Shown piece after piece: positions 11,225 to 23,029 of a stretch of DNA of 64,000 bases. Numbering within the stretch: the stretch's first letter is position 1; each line of letters starts with the position of its first letter. A program made the translations under genes and the position numbers. A model generated the notes under the pieces. It was not told the DNA's origin. It worked only from the letters and a program-made list of their open reading frames with translations, and made no database searches. Source of the DNA: Lumbricus rubellus (Eukaryota > Annelida > Clitellata > Crassiclitellata > Lumbricidae); contig OX243819.1 of assembly GCA_945859605.1 (NCBI GenBank), positions 1,450,861-1,514,860 on the forward strand, in the 5' to 3' direction.

Positions 11225-12480
11225 GCAACCAGAATTGTGTGTCTGTCTATTTTTGGCATTGTTCGATGTGAGCGTTGCTTTCGACACAGTAGACCATGAT
11301 ATCCTTATAACTATGCAGCTAGGCTTTCGAATCTCTTTTGGAATCTCAGGAAATTTTATCAACTGGCTAACTTCCTACCGTCAGGCCCGTTCTTACATTG
11401 TGGCTTGTGGGACTACTAGATCATCCTGGGTATACCTGCCCCGTACGGATTTCCACAAGGATCTGTCCTATGTCCCCTATAATAATATACACTGCAGACC
11501 TTGGACCACTCTTATTGGCAAATGCAAATCTGAGTCAATCCTACGCTGATGACCTCCAGGTATACATGTATGTTCACTGCGCAGCATCTGCCGCTGCTGC
11601 TGCGGTTTGAGTTGTAGGGCCATGGAAACCCTGGAGGCCTGAATGTCCTCTAACCGTTTGCGACTGAACACTACCAAGACGCACTAAAAATCTGGTTTAG
11701 GACGCGTCAGCAACAGTAGCCTTTATTATATACTGGCAAAAATGAACATGAAAACCTTAGCATTAGAGTTTCCTCTTATTACTTCCCCCTCCCTTTTGTG
11801 CGGGATCTTGGTATTGTTTTGGACCAAGAGCTAACTTTCACTCGGCATATAAACCTACTAGGCTACTATGCCGAAGCTATTACTACAAGTTGCGTCAACT
11901 TAAGGTGATCGCCCGCGCTCTGTCTTTTAGTGCTGCCTCTACGCTGTTCACCTTTTCGTAGTTTCCCGCCTTGACTACTGCAGCACCCTCTATCATGGAC
12001 TACCGGCTGACCGGATTGGCTGCCTGGATCGGGTCCTCCGCTCTGCGGTGCGACTTGTTGGTCATGTCCCAAAATATGGCCATGTCTCATCTTACATGCG
12101 GGATATCTCACTTTTCCACAGCGCATTGGGTCTGTGCGTTGATTAGGCGGTGCATTGAAGGACTAGTTCTACCGTATATTAGAGAACTCTGTTGTTCAAT
12201 CTTAGGAGTTCAGCGTCGATCCACCCTTCGATCGGCGAACCAAGCTGAACTTCTGGTTCCCTGCTCGCGGGCTGCTATCCGACAACTCGTTCATTCTCTG
12301 TTGTTGGTCCTACAACCAGAAATGGTCTCCCTGTTACACTGCGCTTAATTCCCAGGGGTCACCCAGCTCTGTTCCTTAAGAGGTCTAAAACTGTCTGATT
12401 AATTTTAGCCGTCGTTGTGACTGGAACGCTGCTGAGTAGCCTACCTTGAAGAGGCGCTATATAAATTTCTGAAATAAATA
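11225..12480 (+). pseudogene. CR1/L2-like LINE, degraded reverse transcriptase
   Basis: Broken plus-strand frames carry reverse-transcriptase blocks in order: VAFDTVDHDILI, FGISGNFINWLTSYRQARS, YADDLQVYMYV (the YxDD active-site block), RDLGIVLDQELTFTRHINL and a C-terminal REL.C segment. Several frameshifts and stops separate them. The copy ends at GAGGCGCTATATAAAT followed by an AATAAATA tail at about 12455-12483, the same 3' end as at 37352-37430 and 39571-39625. Confidence 0.8.
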
Positions 12481-12810
12481 AATATTTGCCTCTCTATGTT
12501 TTTGGCATCTTGTCGAACAAAACGAACAAAAACATAAAAAGAACTTTTATCTGCTAGTCAAAAAGTTCATCTGTTTCACACTCTATTCTTCTGAAAAAGT
12601 TAACGTAGGCCTAATAAGATATACAATATAGAATTATAATTTGTGCAGCGCGGTGGTGTTAGTTTTTAGAGTTTCTAGGTCTCTGGCCAGGCGGTGACCA
12701 GTCTTCTCCTGGTAGGGTAAGGAGATCGTTGGACCATTTTGGCCTCATCCGGTTTGAGGTGTCCTTCCAACACCTGCCTCCTGCGTTAGCCAGCACTTTC
12801 AGGGTTCCCG

Positions 12811-13435
12811 GTGAGCCTGTCCACCTCGTGTAACGCCCTATGTGGTACTTCGACCGAAGTCTTCACCACTGATGGCATAGCCTCACCGGGCTATCCCCTA
12901 CTTGGCTGTTCACCATCCCACCGCGGTGGGAGGGTAAACAGCCCTCTATGGAGATCAGGCAACATCTCAACAAGAACAAAAATCAAGCTATATGAATCAC
13001 TGGTGATACCGGTCCTCATGTATGGAGCAGAGTCTTGGTGCGTAAAAAAGGAGGATGAGAGAAGACTGCTGGTGGCGGAGATGGGATGGCTACGAGGTCT
13101 ACTGAATAGATCACGGAGAGAAAAGATACGGAATGAGGTGACACGAGAAGAACTATACCAGAAGGAAACAGTAGTAGAAAAAATAAAGAAAAGAAGACTA
13201 ACATGGTATGGACATGTGATCAAGATGGAGAGCGGAAGAATGCCGCAAAAGCGCTGCACGGAGAAGTGGAGGGAGCGAGGAGCAGAGGACGACCGACGAA
13301 GAAATGGATAGACAACGTACTGGAGGACAAAGAAGACAGAGGAATGGAGCTGGGAAAGGCAATAAAACTCGCAAGAGACCGGCCGAAATGGAGAAGTTTT
13401 GTTAGAGCTTCATCATCGGCGGATACCTGACGGAG
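12811..13435 (+). pseudogene. LINE ORF2 C-terminal region (frameshifted)
   Basis: The frame from about 12960 reads LVIPVLMYGAESWCVKKEDE, RLTWYGHVIKMESGRMPQK and, after a frameshift near 13255-13290, GRPTKKWIDNVLED and ARDRPKWRSFV. This is the thumb and C-terminal portion of a common non-LTR reverse transcriptase group. The 5' part is missing. It belongs to a different family from the element at 11225-12480. Confidence 0.75.
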
Positions 13436-13449
13436 GAGAAAGAAAGAAG

Positions 13450-13662
13450 AAGAAGGTGGTGTTAGTGGGAATGTTGGCCGCCTTGCAGCTGACAGGTTGC
13501 AGGTTCGAACCCACCTCAAGTCGCCGCGTAGAGATCTTGGGCAAATCTTTACTTGCATTTGCTCAGCGCTTCGGCATGAAACTACGATGCAATGTCCGTG
13601 CTGCATTAGGGAGCGCCTCTGAGTAGAGAAAGCTTAAAGGGGCGCTATAACAAATGCACTTA
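13450..13662 (+). repeat. tRNA-derived SINE with LINE-type 3' tail
   Basis: Box-A-like TGGTGTTAGTGGG (13458) and box-B-like GGTTCGAACCC (13502) form a tRNA-like head. The 3' end, GAGCGCCTCTGAGTAG through GGGGCGCTATAACAAA, matches the stem-forming 3' end of the local CR1/L2 LINEs, so the SINE probably borrowed its tail for reverse transcription. A related head lies at 33922-33990. Confidence 0.65.
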
Positions 13663-13919
13663 CAAACAGACATCAAGCTCACATAGTCCTATTAATATTA
13701 TGAATGCATGATCGCAAGTTATAACAAGTAATGAAAATGTTACAGATATTTAATATAACAATATTGTATCGTCACCCACAATATGAACTGCGTTCTCTGA
13801 GTCTCAGTGCTGACAAGTCGGGGAAAGAAAATTGCCTTCAGGCAACGAGTAGACGAAGGGAAGATTCCATACATAAACTTAACCCGCAAAAGAGAGGACT
13901 GTCATTAAAAGAAGAGGGG

Positions 13920-14130
13920 CCTGTCATTATTTTTGTGCGAAGGCTGAACGAGAAGGCGCGGAACGGAAGTGGAGAGGAAAGAGGGGTGGAAGGAATGGAG
14001 GAGAGCGATGGGTGGAACGAGATGGAAATGAAAGAGAGAGGTCTGAGAAGGAGGGAGGGAGAGGAGGGTGTGGGGGGAGTCGAGAGAAGAAAAGAGAAGT
14101 GATAAGGGAAGGCATGGGGACAAGTTTGGG
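13920..14130. repeat. Purine-rich low-complexity stretch
   Basis: G/A-biased sequence (GGAGAGG, GGGAGGGAG runs) that opens spurious frames on both strands. No gene supported. Confidence 0.6.
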
Positions 14131-14419
14131 CTGGCTGTGGACAACATCGAATTTCAGGATAACACCGGGTACCCCATACAAGTGAACTAGTGGGGGCGGT
14201 CTGTGGGCGAGGCAGAGTGGATTGTGGTCGGTGTGTGGTAGGCTGGTGTACGGTTGAGCGAGGTGGAGGCGGGATGGGGCGTAAAACTGAAATTTATCGG
14301 GCAAGGCCTGTATCCCATCAGGGCGGATGGGGTTGGTTGGGGCGAAAAACCATATATCCCCAGCAACGCCGGATATAATAATCTATTATTTATAAAACAA
14401 GCAGATGAGATATTCTTAC

Positions 14420-14776
14420 AGTTGCACTGGTTCCCCTGAAGTTGTATTTTGCTGATGATGAGCAAATTTTCGTTCAGTTGTTGACTTTTAGACTCAAAGA
14501 CGAGGACGAACTGTTGACCTTCGACCGTAAAACCACCAACGTCTCTTCGAAGAGTAAAGAAATCGACGGAAGACATTGGTTTCAGATTGCGATGGACCAA
14601 TCTCTCCTCGTATCTACCGTTGCTCTTCACGTATCCGAGCATGACTCTGAGCTCAGACAGGGCTTTGAACTGAAGGACGAGACAAGACGTCTTCTCTTTG
14701 CTCAACTTGAATATAGGAGACATCAGTCTGGCCATCTGTTCACCGGCGCCCATCAAGCGTAACGCCAGCTGCATGT
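14420..14776 (-). CDS. MAM-domain exon (second half), phase 1-1
   Basis: Acceptor TTTTATTGTAG|AC (14776) and donor AACT|GTAAGA (14420) enclose 119 codons, phase 1-1. Strands MSPIFKLS, CLVLQFKALSELRVMLGYV and FVLVFESKSQQ, with a closing KIQLQGNQCN, follow the MAM pattern. No first half was found nearby. The orphan first half at 24254-24361 is phase-compatible and could be its partner, across an intron containing the CUB exons and the OTU-hAT transposon. Confidence 0.75.
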
Positions 14777-15324
14777 CTACAATAAAACATTTTCATTGGC
14801 GCATAGATTTAGGCTATAAACAGACAAGATGATTTAAATTTTTCAAAGCCCACGTGCACGACTAGGCACCACAACAATTGGAGATATATGTTGTTAGCTC
14901 ACAATGTTGGTGTCGGTTATTGAATCGTCATTTCTAGATTTCTGCTTTTCATCTCTGGTCAGAGGCGATCGAATCTCGACGAGCAGGGATGTATACCTTA
15001 TGATGCACCTCGTACGTGTCCTGCTTCCAATTCATTGCAGCCGTTTTCATAATTTCGAAGGTCATTCCAAACGAGAAAACGGGTTTCAACATGTAACCGA
15101 TGTTCGTGAACGACAAAGAAATGAATTGGTGGTAAGAAAAAAACGAAAAGTCGAAAACCTTCTTGTTATTGTAGGCCTATCGCTTTTTTAATACGAAAGA
15201 CACGTCCTAGAACGCAATGAATTGCACAGTTTTCATAAATGAAACATCTGACACCGCAAAGCCCAAGAAAAATATTACTTTTAAATCCGATACTGCAATT
15301 CCTCTCAGTACTGCAAGGCATAAT

Positions 15325-15538
15325 TCACACACTGTGTGAGCTAATTCCCTCACGCCTGTCCAGTCTTTTCAAACGTTCAGCGTAGCCTAGGCCTATCCCT
15401 AAGTAACTTTACTTTCGCAGCTAATGGCTATTATGTAGAAGTATAATTATACAGTTCTTTAACTTTTCTACCGAAAACAACGATAAGTTTCTTGTATATT
15501 TGTTCTTCAAAATTCAGCAGAAACAAACCAACAGCAAC
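15325..15538. repeat. Dispersed repeat, left part (split by hAT insertion)
   Basis: Sequence around GTGTGAGCTAATTCCCTCACG and CGTTCAGCGTAGCCTAGG recurs at 32018-32130. The continuation of the same repeat lies on the far side of the hAT element (19912-20225) and recurs at 32336-32400. The hAT therefore landed inside a pre-existing repeat. Confidence 0.6.
15531..15538. repeat. 8-bp TSD ACAGCAAC (left)
   Basis: Exact copy at 19904-19911, the other side of the transposon; 8 bp is the hAT duplication length. Confidence 0.95.
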
Positions 15539-15615
15539 CAGGGCCTATTTTAAAGAATTTTTCACCAAGCACGTCCCCCCCCCCTAAGAAAAAATTGTGA
15601 AATTGCAAATGCCTG

Positions 15616-15785
15616 TTTATTAATAACTAAATGCTTTAGCACATCTATCACACTTGTAAGGTCTTTCTCCAGTATGAGTTTGATTATGCGTTTCTAGCTT
15701 ATATTAATAAGTAAATGGTTTAGCACATCTATCACACTTGTAAGGTCTCTCTCCAGTATGAGTTAGATTATGAAAATTTTCAAAT
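15616..15785 (-). pseudogene. C2H2 zinc-finger repeat fragment inside the hAT
   Basis: On the minus strand two linkers HTGERPYKCDRCAK occur about 105 bp apart, with correct C-x2-C-x12-H-x3-H spacing between them. In-frame TAA codons follow FTY and FSY. Both repeats are near-identical, as in tandem zinc-finger arrays. The fragment lies downstream of the transposase reading frame and has no start. It is either a captured host zinc-finger exon or the relic of a transposon-encoded one. Confidence 0.75.
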
Positions 15786-16055
15786 TAGCTGAGAACTTGA
15801 AATGAGTCAAACGACATGATAATTTGATATTGAATTTGATAACATTCCAATTTTTGCATGAACCAAATAGTTTCTTATACTATTCTAACACTGTCATTAT
15901 AATTATTAGTTACGAAATGGACGACACATGTCTTAACGGTATCATTGATCATGGGTCAAGTCTTCAAGACAAAGGCAAAGTTTATAGCTAAGCTAACAGA
16001 CTAACAGTTACTGGCGCCGTCTTGCGGCTGGTCAGTTTGAGTCGCAGTCAGATAA

Positions 16056-19000
16056 TTAAAACACGTCCTTGAACCATTCCTGGGATTTGGCCTTCACAGT
16101 TGGTCGCGAACGTCGGTTACAAGCTTGAAACCATGCTCGCAGTGCTGGGCGTACATCAAATTTTGATGTAACCGGCATATTCATTCGGACATGTAAATGT
16201 GCATCAACTGTCTCTGCATTGAGGCTGCTTCTATCATCATCCTTCATGAGATTGTATGCACTAACAAGTCTCTCCACGTCACATGAATGAGGCTTTGCTG
16301 CGAGTAGTCTGGCGACAGCTACAGAAACAGAACGCCAGTCTGCATTAGTCAGACTGATCTTAAGGAAATCCTGCAATGTGCTTGTGTTGGACATCTGCGC
16401 TTTCTTTGCAGCGTTCACCAGCTCTCTCCGTAGCTACTGTAGAAGTCACGCTTCGCAAAGTCTGATGCGAGGCCAGTGTACACCCGTTCAATGTCTTCAT
16501 CAGATGCATTGCCGTTCAGAAGCATTGGTAGAGAAAGCGCCTGAAACTCCAGTGCATAGCGAAGATCACTGGCACCTTTGTCAGTTCCGAGTCGACTGGT
16601 CAGAAAGTTGCACAGCGACCAAATAATCTCAGTCTTGATGGCATACACATCGCGACCGCAACTGCTAACGAGAGAGTGCTCTCTCTTACAGTGCCTTAAT
16701 TGGACGACTGTGAGCTTAACAGTGTCGTAACTCTTGATAACTTCATCGGCTTGTTCCTCATTCCCTGTAATTGTTACTTTCTCCTCATATCCACCTGGGT
16801 GCGGACGCTGTAATAATTTCCTTAGGTCCTCCACTTATTTATCACGATCACTTTCGACGTCAAACAGAGTCACTTGGTTGCCCTGCAACTTCTTCTGAAA
16901 TCTAGAGTAGATGTACAGCGCGTCACACAAGATCGCTGCAATGTGAACAGTGTCAGCATTAATCCACTTCTTCAGCATGCCATATTCTTCAGCGTCTTTC
17001 AGGGAGAAAGTCTGCAGATGTCGCATCATCGGTCTGTAGTTGTCCAGAATGGATGACAGAAGACTGTTAGAATATTGTGTGAATCTTATGTCGATTACTG
17101 ATGGATACTGTCTGACTGTGACGCCAAGTTCTTCCGCATGCTTCTTGAATTCCTTTGTTCTACATGCTGAACTGTTATAGAAACGCGTAACTGCTTTACA
17201 GTCATCTATAACACGCCGTGCTTCAGGAACACCTGTAGTCATGTCTTTGAACACTAACTGAGAACGGTGAACACTGCACCATATTTTGAGGAGAGGGCTA
17301 GGGCCCTTACATGGACTTGACGTGTCCTTAGTGGTGTTGTCTTTGCGTTCTTGCTCGAGCAGTGTCCATAGCGAATGATGTCTTCCAGTATTTTCTGACG
17401 CGCCGTCTGTGACAATAGAGGTTGTTTGCTTAAATATCTCTGGCCATGTTGCTCCACACTTTGCAGACGCCTTCCTGAGTGCCTCCAATAACCCCTCGCT
17501 ACCTCGCTTCTCGCTTTCAGCCAAGCCCATGTACCAAGTCTCCATGTCTCCAACCGCCGTTACAACCTGCGCCATAACATGCTTGTTGTCTATTCGCTGC
17601 TTGTCAACAGCACCATCAACTCTGAGAGAAAGCGCAAGGATATCTTTAAATCGGAGTGCAAATGCCTTACGGTCCGTTTCTGCGATTGTCAGTAGCATGT
17701 CGCGATGGCTTGCAGGAGTGACATACTGTAGATCTGTGTCAGTAGGAGAAAACGGAATTTCAGGGTTGTTCAAGTCTATTCTTTCAGCCATCAATGACGC
17801 CACGTATCTAGCTGGAAATGACCACGCAGATAGTGTCCCGCGTTTGGCATCCATGTATACCTTAATCATGATTCTTGCTATCTTTTGTTCCAATGCAGTG
17901 TTAGCAAATCGCAGTTGTTTCTCCAACACAGTTTCTCCCTCATGTATCCGACCCTCGGCAAGAGCCTTCTGTTGTCGACTACGTGTCAAACAAGCATTGT
18001 GTACTGTCGATCCACAGTGTTCATCATACATCTGCTGCCTGAACACTGCACCATTTGCAGTGCATATGGCTGGGATCCTTTGACAGTGGATCTTCACCAG
18101 ATCAGGATGTGCACAACAGATTTTGCAATGCACAATCCTCCTTCTACCAGACCCACCACGAGCTTCACTTCTGTACTCTGCCCAATGCTCAGCCTCAACC
18201 TTCTGTTTGCGTCCTGACTGATTTTTGCTTGACTGTACAACCCCTTGAAATTCAATTGCCTCGTGAACCTTTTCCTCAAACTCATCGACTTTCACATCCA
18301 CCGGTTTACTTCCAGCTGGAGATAGCGAAGCTGTCACACTTATGGTTGACCCTGAACATGTTAACTATGCGGATGTCCTTGACTGCTCTTCGGTTGTGGT
18401 ACTATTACTAGCTGCAGTACTTGTTGAAATTGAATGACCAGTGCCACATTCGTCATCAGAAATGTTTGTGTCTGATTCCGCTGTGTGTTGACTATTCTGT
18501 TTTTCAATACTTACATAGTGATTTGTGCCAACCAACCCCAGATATATAGCGTAAGACTCAGTCTCACATGACGATGCTTGAGATGAGGTAGGTAATGTTG
18601 CCATATCAATACGCTGTTCCCCCTCCACAGTTAAAATGATGATAGGTCGTCGATACAGATTGACTGCTACAGAAAGAATTACACCATCACCCCATGTGCC
18701 ACATTTCTTCATGTTGTCGATATATACTTGCAATTCCTGCTCTGTCATAGCTCCACTGTCCAAGATCATCTGCGACTGTGAGTGCGACTGCAGACATTCA
18801 ACCAGTTCCATGCGTACATCATGAGCAGTTGTCGCTGTCGCTGAGCTTCCGCGTCCAAGCTGAGTCAACTGTCTGGCGAGTGAACTAAATAAACAGTTTC
18901 CATCTGCAGCCACATTGACAACCATCATATTTCTCTGTGCAGCTAATGATTTCAACTTATCCATTTCCGTCAACTGTCTCGGCTCAAACGAATCTGAAAT

Positions 19001-19469
19001 TGCAAAGTACACAAGTATGCCAAAGAATGTTAGATGGTCGAAAAAATGACACCCACTTTAAAGAACTTGCTTATGCTATAACTCTTACTAAACTACTATT
19101 ATTGTAGGCTATATATCAGATGCTAGTAGCTTATATCTATTCATAATTACATATCTTCAATGATGACACAGAGTCACGGAAGTGCTGAGGGAGACTGAGG
19201 GAGACCTTTACCTTTAATATAATACTATATGACAATAATGATATAGACTGTTTGACAGGTCACTTGGTACAGTTCATCATTTACTTAGCTACATTTATCA
19301 ATGTAATCGTTTCTTAACTTTTTAAGTTAACATACTGCAACAATTTATAATTTTACAGCTGTGTTGAGGACCAAAGCAACTAACCTGCGTGCGCGTTCCT
19401 CTTCGTCATTCGTTTAAACATGGCCTGTATGTCGTTTCCAGGTGACGACGCAACCCGTTTTTTACTCAT
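16056..19469 (-). pseudogene. OTU-domain / hAT transposase fusion, decayed
   Basis: Exon 1 (19385-19469, MSKKRVASSPGNDIQ...) joins by a phase-1 intron to exon 2 beginning at 18993. Exon 2 stays in one frame through an OTU cysteine-protease domain (VAADGNCLFSSLA with catalytic Cys, GTNHYVSIE with His), a Cys/His zinc-binding segment (CKICCAHPDLV, HCGSTVHNACL) and the hAT core (LRVDGAVDKQ, VTDGASENTGRHHSLW, WCSVHRSQ). After a frameshift near 16415-16430 comes the C-terminal dimerisation region (DVERLVSAYNL, ETVDAHLHVRMNMP). In-frame TAG at 18365-18367 and TAA at 16835-16837 interrupt it. Because the frame is unchanged across both stops, the OTU and transposase were one protein. OTU enzymes cleave ubiquitin chains; their use to a transposon is unknown. 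Confidence 0.8.
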
Positions 19470-19903
19470 CGTGAAATTCGCAAATGAATGAACTAAAACA
19501 ACTGAACTGACCGAAAGGCCTAATAGTCCTAATATCGTAATAATAAATGTCAATAAACAATTATGAATTATAATGAAAACTCAACTGTAGCCTAAATATT
19601 ATTTTTACATCAGTCACAAAATTGCGCGTCCCGTTCTCTCGGTGCTGTTTGTAAACAAGTTTAACGCGCTGCATGACGTCATGAGCGATGATGAGCCCAA
19701 ATAGATGTATGGAACGCCGTTCGAACTTTCCTAAAAAAATTAAATATATTATTGGCGGTGTTTTTTAAAACAACTTTAAACAAGTTCAGTAAGTGCCGTG
19801 CCAGGCGTGCCTGAGCGATCAAGCACGGACCGTCAATTCCTCAGGCACGTTTTTGTAATCTCAAAGCACGGACGTGCCTGTCGGCACGTTAAAATAGGCC
19901 CTG

Positions 19904-19911
19904 ACAGCAAC
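19904..19911. repeat. 8-bp TSD ACAGCAAC (right)
   Basis: Matches 15531-15538 exactly. Confidence 0.95.
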
Positions 19912-20225
19912 GACACCACAGCGACTACTTTTGCGTTATCAAAACAACTCAACGTTAAGACATTCTTTCATTCTTTCAGATGTTAGGCCTACTCTACCAT
20001 TCTTGTCCACCAACTGGCACTCCTATCAAAAGCCTATAATTATCACTCTTAGCCTACATTCTTCCTTCAGTCGCTCTGTCCCTCTGTCTGCCTCTCTCTC
20101 GCTACCCGGCATCGGTCCGGCAATAGTAACTTTCCCGCCACTCAGCCACCTGGCCTACCTAATTATCTGTAGCCTACGCTCTTGCACAATAATCAGCTGA
20201 CCGTTATATGCTATACAAAATTAAC
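19912..20225. repeat. Dispersed repeat, right part
   Basis: Continuation of the repeat cut by the hAT. The segment ACGCTCTTGCACAATAATCAG at its end recurs in diverged form near 32345. Confidence 0.5.
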
Positions 20226-20255
20226 TTACACACTGTTTGTTGGATAAGAATTAAC

Positions 20256-20447
20256 CTTGCAGCAAGTCCAACCTGTGTCTTTAGACGCGGAGATTTTGTA
20301 GCTGACGTTGTACTTTGTAAATCGGCCTGCACCGTTTGGGATCAGCCTCAGTGCGGTCGTCTTAACGGATATTTTCCTCGGTCGATCCGATGCCAGGATT
20401 GTTTCTTGTGTAGTCCAGTTGCCGTTCTCATCGTCGTAGTTTACTAC
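20256..20447 (-). CDS. CUB-like domain exon, phase 0-0
   Basis: Acceptor CTTTCAG|GT (20447) and donor TGCAAG|GTTAAT (20256) enclose 64 codons. The peptide VVNYDDENGNW, then TTALRLIPNGAGRFTKYNVS, resembles the second half of a CUB domain (L.V.F.SD.....GF...Y). Its phase 0 start matches the donor of 20917-21098. Confidence 0.55.
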
Positions 20448-20916
20448 CTGAAAGTCACGAAGCTTACACGCGTATCATGTAGGCATAATACAATACAGAA
20501 AACGACAATATTGATGTTCGCTTCTGGTGAACCGTTCTCAAAGTCATGGTCATCTATTTCGTTTGGAAAGCCTGCGCACGATATCCGATTGTTAGTCATT
20601 GAAACCAGGAGTCAAATTTACAGCAGAAAATAAACTTAAGCAGATGGGTGTTAGTTCTTTACCGACCAGCTAGATTGGTTCCCCAGTCATTGCTAGTAAA
20701 CGCTCGTTGTTTGAGTGTTGTGTAGACTATAGCTTCCGATTACGTTATGGAAATAACAGAACCTTAAAAATTACACGGTGCAGTAAATTCCAGTGTCACG
20801 ATGCAAAATCTCCCGCAAAACAGAGTCTCCTCTGTGTAAAAATATAATGTATTCCCAAGACTCTGTGTCGGTATACTGAGCCGACCTGTGCGTGAATGAT
20901 CTTTAGCTAATCTTAC

Positions 20917-21098
20917 CTCCAAGTAGAACACATTCACAATATCTAAGAAGGAGAACGTGATCGCGATCATGCCTCCGCTTGGACCTCGAATCGTATAAGT
21001 CGTTGGTTTGGCGCATGCCCACAACCACTCGTACTCGAAGACGAAGAAGCCCGCTTGCTCTCGATAGACCCGTGTACATACATCTGAATCCATTTCGT
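20917..21098 (-). CDS. CUB-like domain exon, phase 1-0 (alternative start at 21234)
   Basis: Donor GGAG|GTAAGA (20917). Acceptor TTGTCGTTTTAG|AC (21098) gives a phase-1 start. The peptide MDSDVCTRVYREQAG, then WACAKPTTYTIRGPSGGMI and FYLE, fits the first half of a CUB domain. The same frame runs up to an ATG at 21234 whose first residues (MLPIKAILSLVAVNLAAVSL) look like a signal peptide, so this could be the first exon of a separate secreted CUB gene instead of an internal exon of the mosaic gene. Confidence 0.5.
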
Positions 21099-21771
21099 CT
21101 AAAACGACAACGCAGCTTGTTTTGAAACAATTAATGAGGCACTGAAGGGACAGGAACTCTTCGATTTTTATGCTAAGAGACACTGCAGCAAGGTTAACGG
21201 CGACCAATGAAAGGATCGCCTTTATAGGAAGCATAGTCAGAGAGATTTTAAATCCTGTTTAAATATTGCGCACCTAAGATCGAATGTAGTTTATCAACTA
21301 GTCTATCGCGCATGAAAATAGAATTATGGCATTTTAACAGTGATCATATAGTTATGACTAATAGTTTCTGTGCTTAAGAGTTCCTCCGAATTATTCCGCG
21401 AGAGTCGCATGTAAATCTATACAGTCATTGCAGATACGCTTCGAGACGGCCACAAATTTGTTCACAGCTTCCAATTCCAATGCAGTTAGGCAACTCTACA
21501 GGATACACCAACATAACTGCTATAACTTTTACATGTAGGCCTATTAAATCTGACTACTGGCCATTTCGGCAAGTCAAGTCCATTCATGTCCTTGCCGAAA
21601 GAGTAGGCCTATATGTGTGTAGGTTCGGAGTGCCTCCGCAATGCTTTCCTCTCTTCTTGAGGTTATACAAGCACATGTACATTGTACATTCTACTTTTAT
21701 GCAGTGCATGGTCATGTCTGCGCGTGCATACACATGCAGAGTAGACTACCTCTTAAGCCATGGAGAGTAGT

Positions 21772-21917
21772 TAACAAAGGGTTGTTACTGGGCCAAAACA
21801 AAGGGTTGTTACTGGGCCAAAACAAAGGGTTGTTACTGGGCCAAAACAAAGGGTTGTTACTGGGCCAAAACAAAGGGTTGTTACTGGGCCAAAACAAAGG
21901 GTTGTTACTGGGCCAAC
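21772..21917. repeat. 24-bp minisatellite, six copies
   Basis: Perfect tandem unit AACAAAGGGTTGTTACTGGGCCAA. As 24 is a multiple of three it leaves open frames (NKGLLLGQ in +, WPSNNPLF in -). The array is bracketed by short inverted repeats (ATGGAGAGT / ACTCTCCAT). Confidence 0.95.
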
Positions 21918-22220
21918 TCTCCATCCAGCTTCGTTAATTGGATGACGTCACTGATGTAGTATACTAGGCCAGCCACGACCCTGTGCTAGTATACTGGAAC
22001 AGACACACAATCTGTCCGATGGCAAGCCTCAAAATTGTCCGGTGACATGTCAATCAAGCCAAAGGCATGCTCGCACCAGCCAATCAAATTTTGTCCGTGT
22101 TTTTGTATGTCCCTGTATGTGTCTGTGTCTTTGTATGTGCGTATGTCTATTTTTAATTAACAGTGAAGGCGAGCACATGCGGTATAATTAAATTGGACCT
22201 GTCAGCACCCAACAACCGTC

Positions 22221-22610
22221 GCCGGTGTCACGAAATAAAGTCTCAACCGATACAAAGTCTCCCCAAAAATGGAGTCTCCCTCTGGCTCAAAATCTGTTTT
22301 GGAAGACATTTTCTGGTGTAAAAGTATATATATTTTCGCGTTAAATAACGTGTTAACGTGTTAGCAACGCAAACTAACGGTTTGATATGCTCATCTATTA
22401 AATTTATGCGAATGTAGCCAATTTCACGCTCAACCGGAGGAGACTTTGTTTCGTGGACGGAGGAAATGTTCTCTCCCCCCGGAGACTTTATTTCAAAATA
22501 TAGTCTCCGGGGGAGAAGTTATTCTAGAACAAATCCTCCGGGGGAGAATCTATTTCGAAATAGTCTCCGGGGAGACTTTTAGGGGGGAGACTCTGTCACG
22601 CGACACCGGC
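22221..22610. mobile_element. Small foldback element with GGAGACTTTATTTCG units
   Basis: Ends GCCGGTGTC (22221-22229) and GACACCGGC (22602-22610) are inverted. Between them, units of about 15 bp (GGAGACTTTATTTCG, CGAAATAGTCTCC) repeat in both orientations. Same architecture as the elements at 5836 and 35928. Confidence 0.6.
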
Positions 22611-23029
22611 TTTGAACATTATAATTAAACGAGTAGGTGTGGTATGCAAAAGATGCAGAAAAATGTGTGGCATGCAAAAGGTGTGATATGCAAAAAAAGT
22701 TCCGTCAGCTTGTGGCGTTCAAAATGTGATGCATGCAAACTGTGTGCCCGGCAGCAGTGGTAGTAGCAGTATGGGACAGCAGCAGTGTGGTACAGCAGAG
22801 TGGGGCAGCAGAATTAATTTTTTTGAAAAGTCTTATAATGTAAGTAGTCGTATATCCACCGGTATCGGATCACTTGAACGAAATTTTTTTATCACAACTT
22901 AAAATTATTCAATTTTTCAAAATACTCAACATTGTAAGCAGTTGTATAACCACAGGTATCGGCTCACATGACTGAAAATTTTTCCTTATTTCAATTCGGC
23001 CGTTTATAAGCAAAAGAGCTCAAATGTAA

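Larger units (their letters stand above)
15539..19903 (-). mobile_element. hAT transposon carrying an OTU-transposase gene (4365 bp)
   Basis: TIRs CAGGGCCTATTTTAA (15539-15553 and inverted 19889-19903) are identical and flanked by a perfect 8-bp TSD, ACAGCAAC. The 5' subterminal region (19792-19890) is dense in GCACG/CGTGC motifs, plausible transposase-binding sites. The element contains one large minus-strand gene (OTU plus hAT transposase, with stops) and, near its other end, two C2H2 zinc-finger repeats. Intact ends with a decayed gene suggest it moved recently by help in trans or has been silent for some time. Confidence 0.9.

Noticed and set aside
13220..13606. 128-codon minus-strand frame near 13.4 kb
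   Set aside because: Lies antisense to a LINE fragment and purine-rich sequence; no domain.
14930..15060. Possible MAM first-half exon reading GMTFEIMKTAAMNWKQDTYE on the minus strand
   Set aside because: Lacks both N-terminal cysteines and its best donor gives the wrong phase for the exon at 14776.
17409..18083. 224-codon plus-strand frame opposite the transposase
   Set aside because: Shadow of the OTU-hAT coding region on the other strand.
21641..21937. Protein with NKGLLLGQ repeats
   Set aside because: 24-bp minisatellite whose length is a multiple of three keeps frames open.
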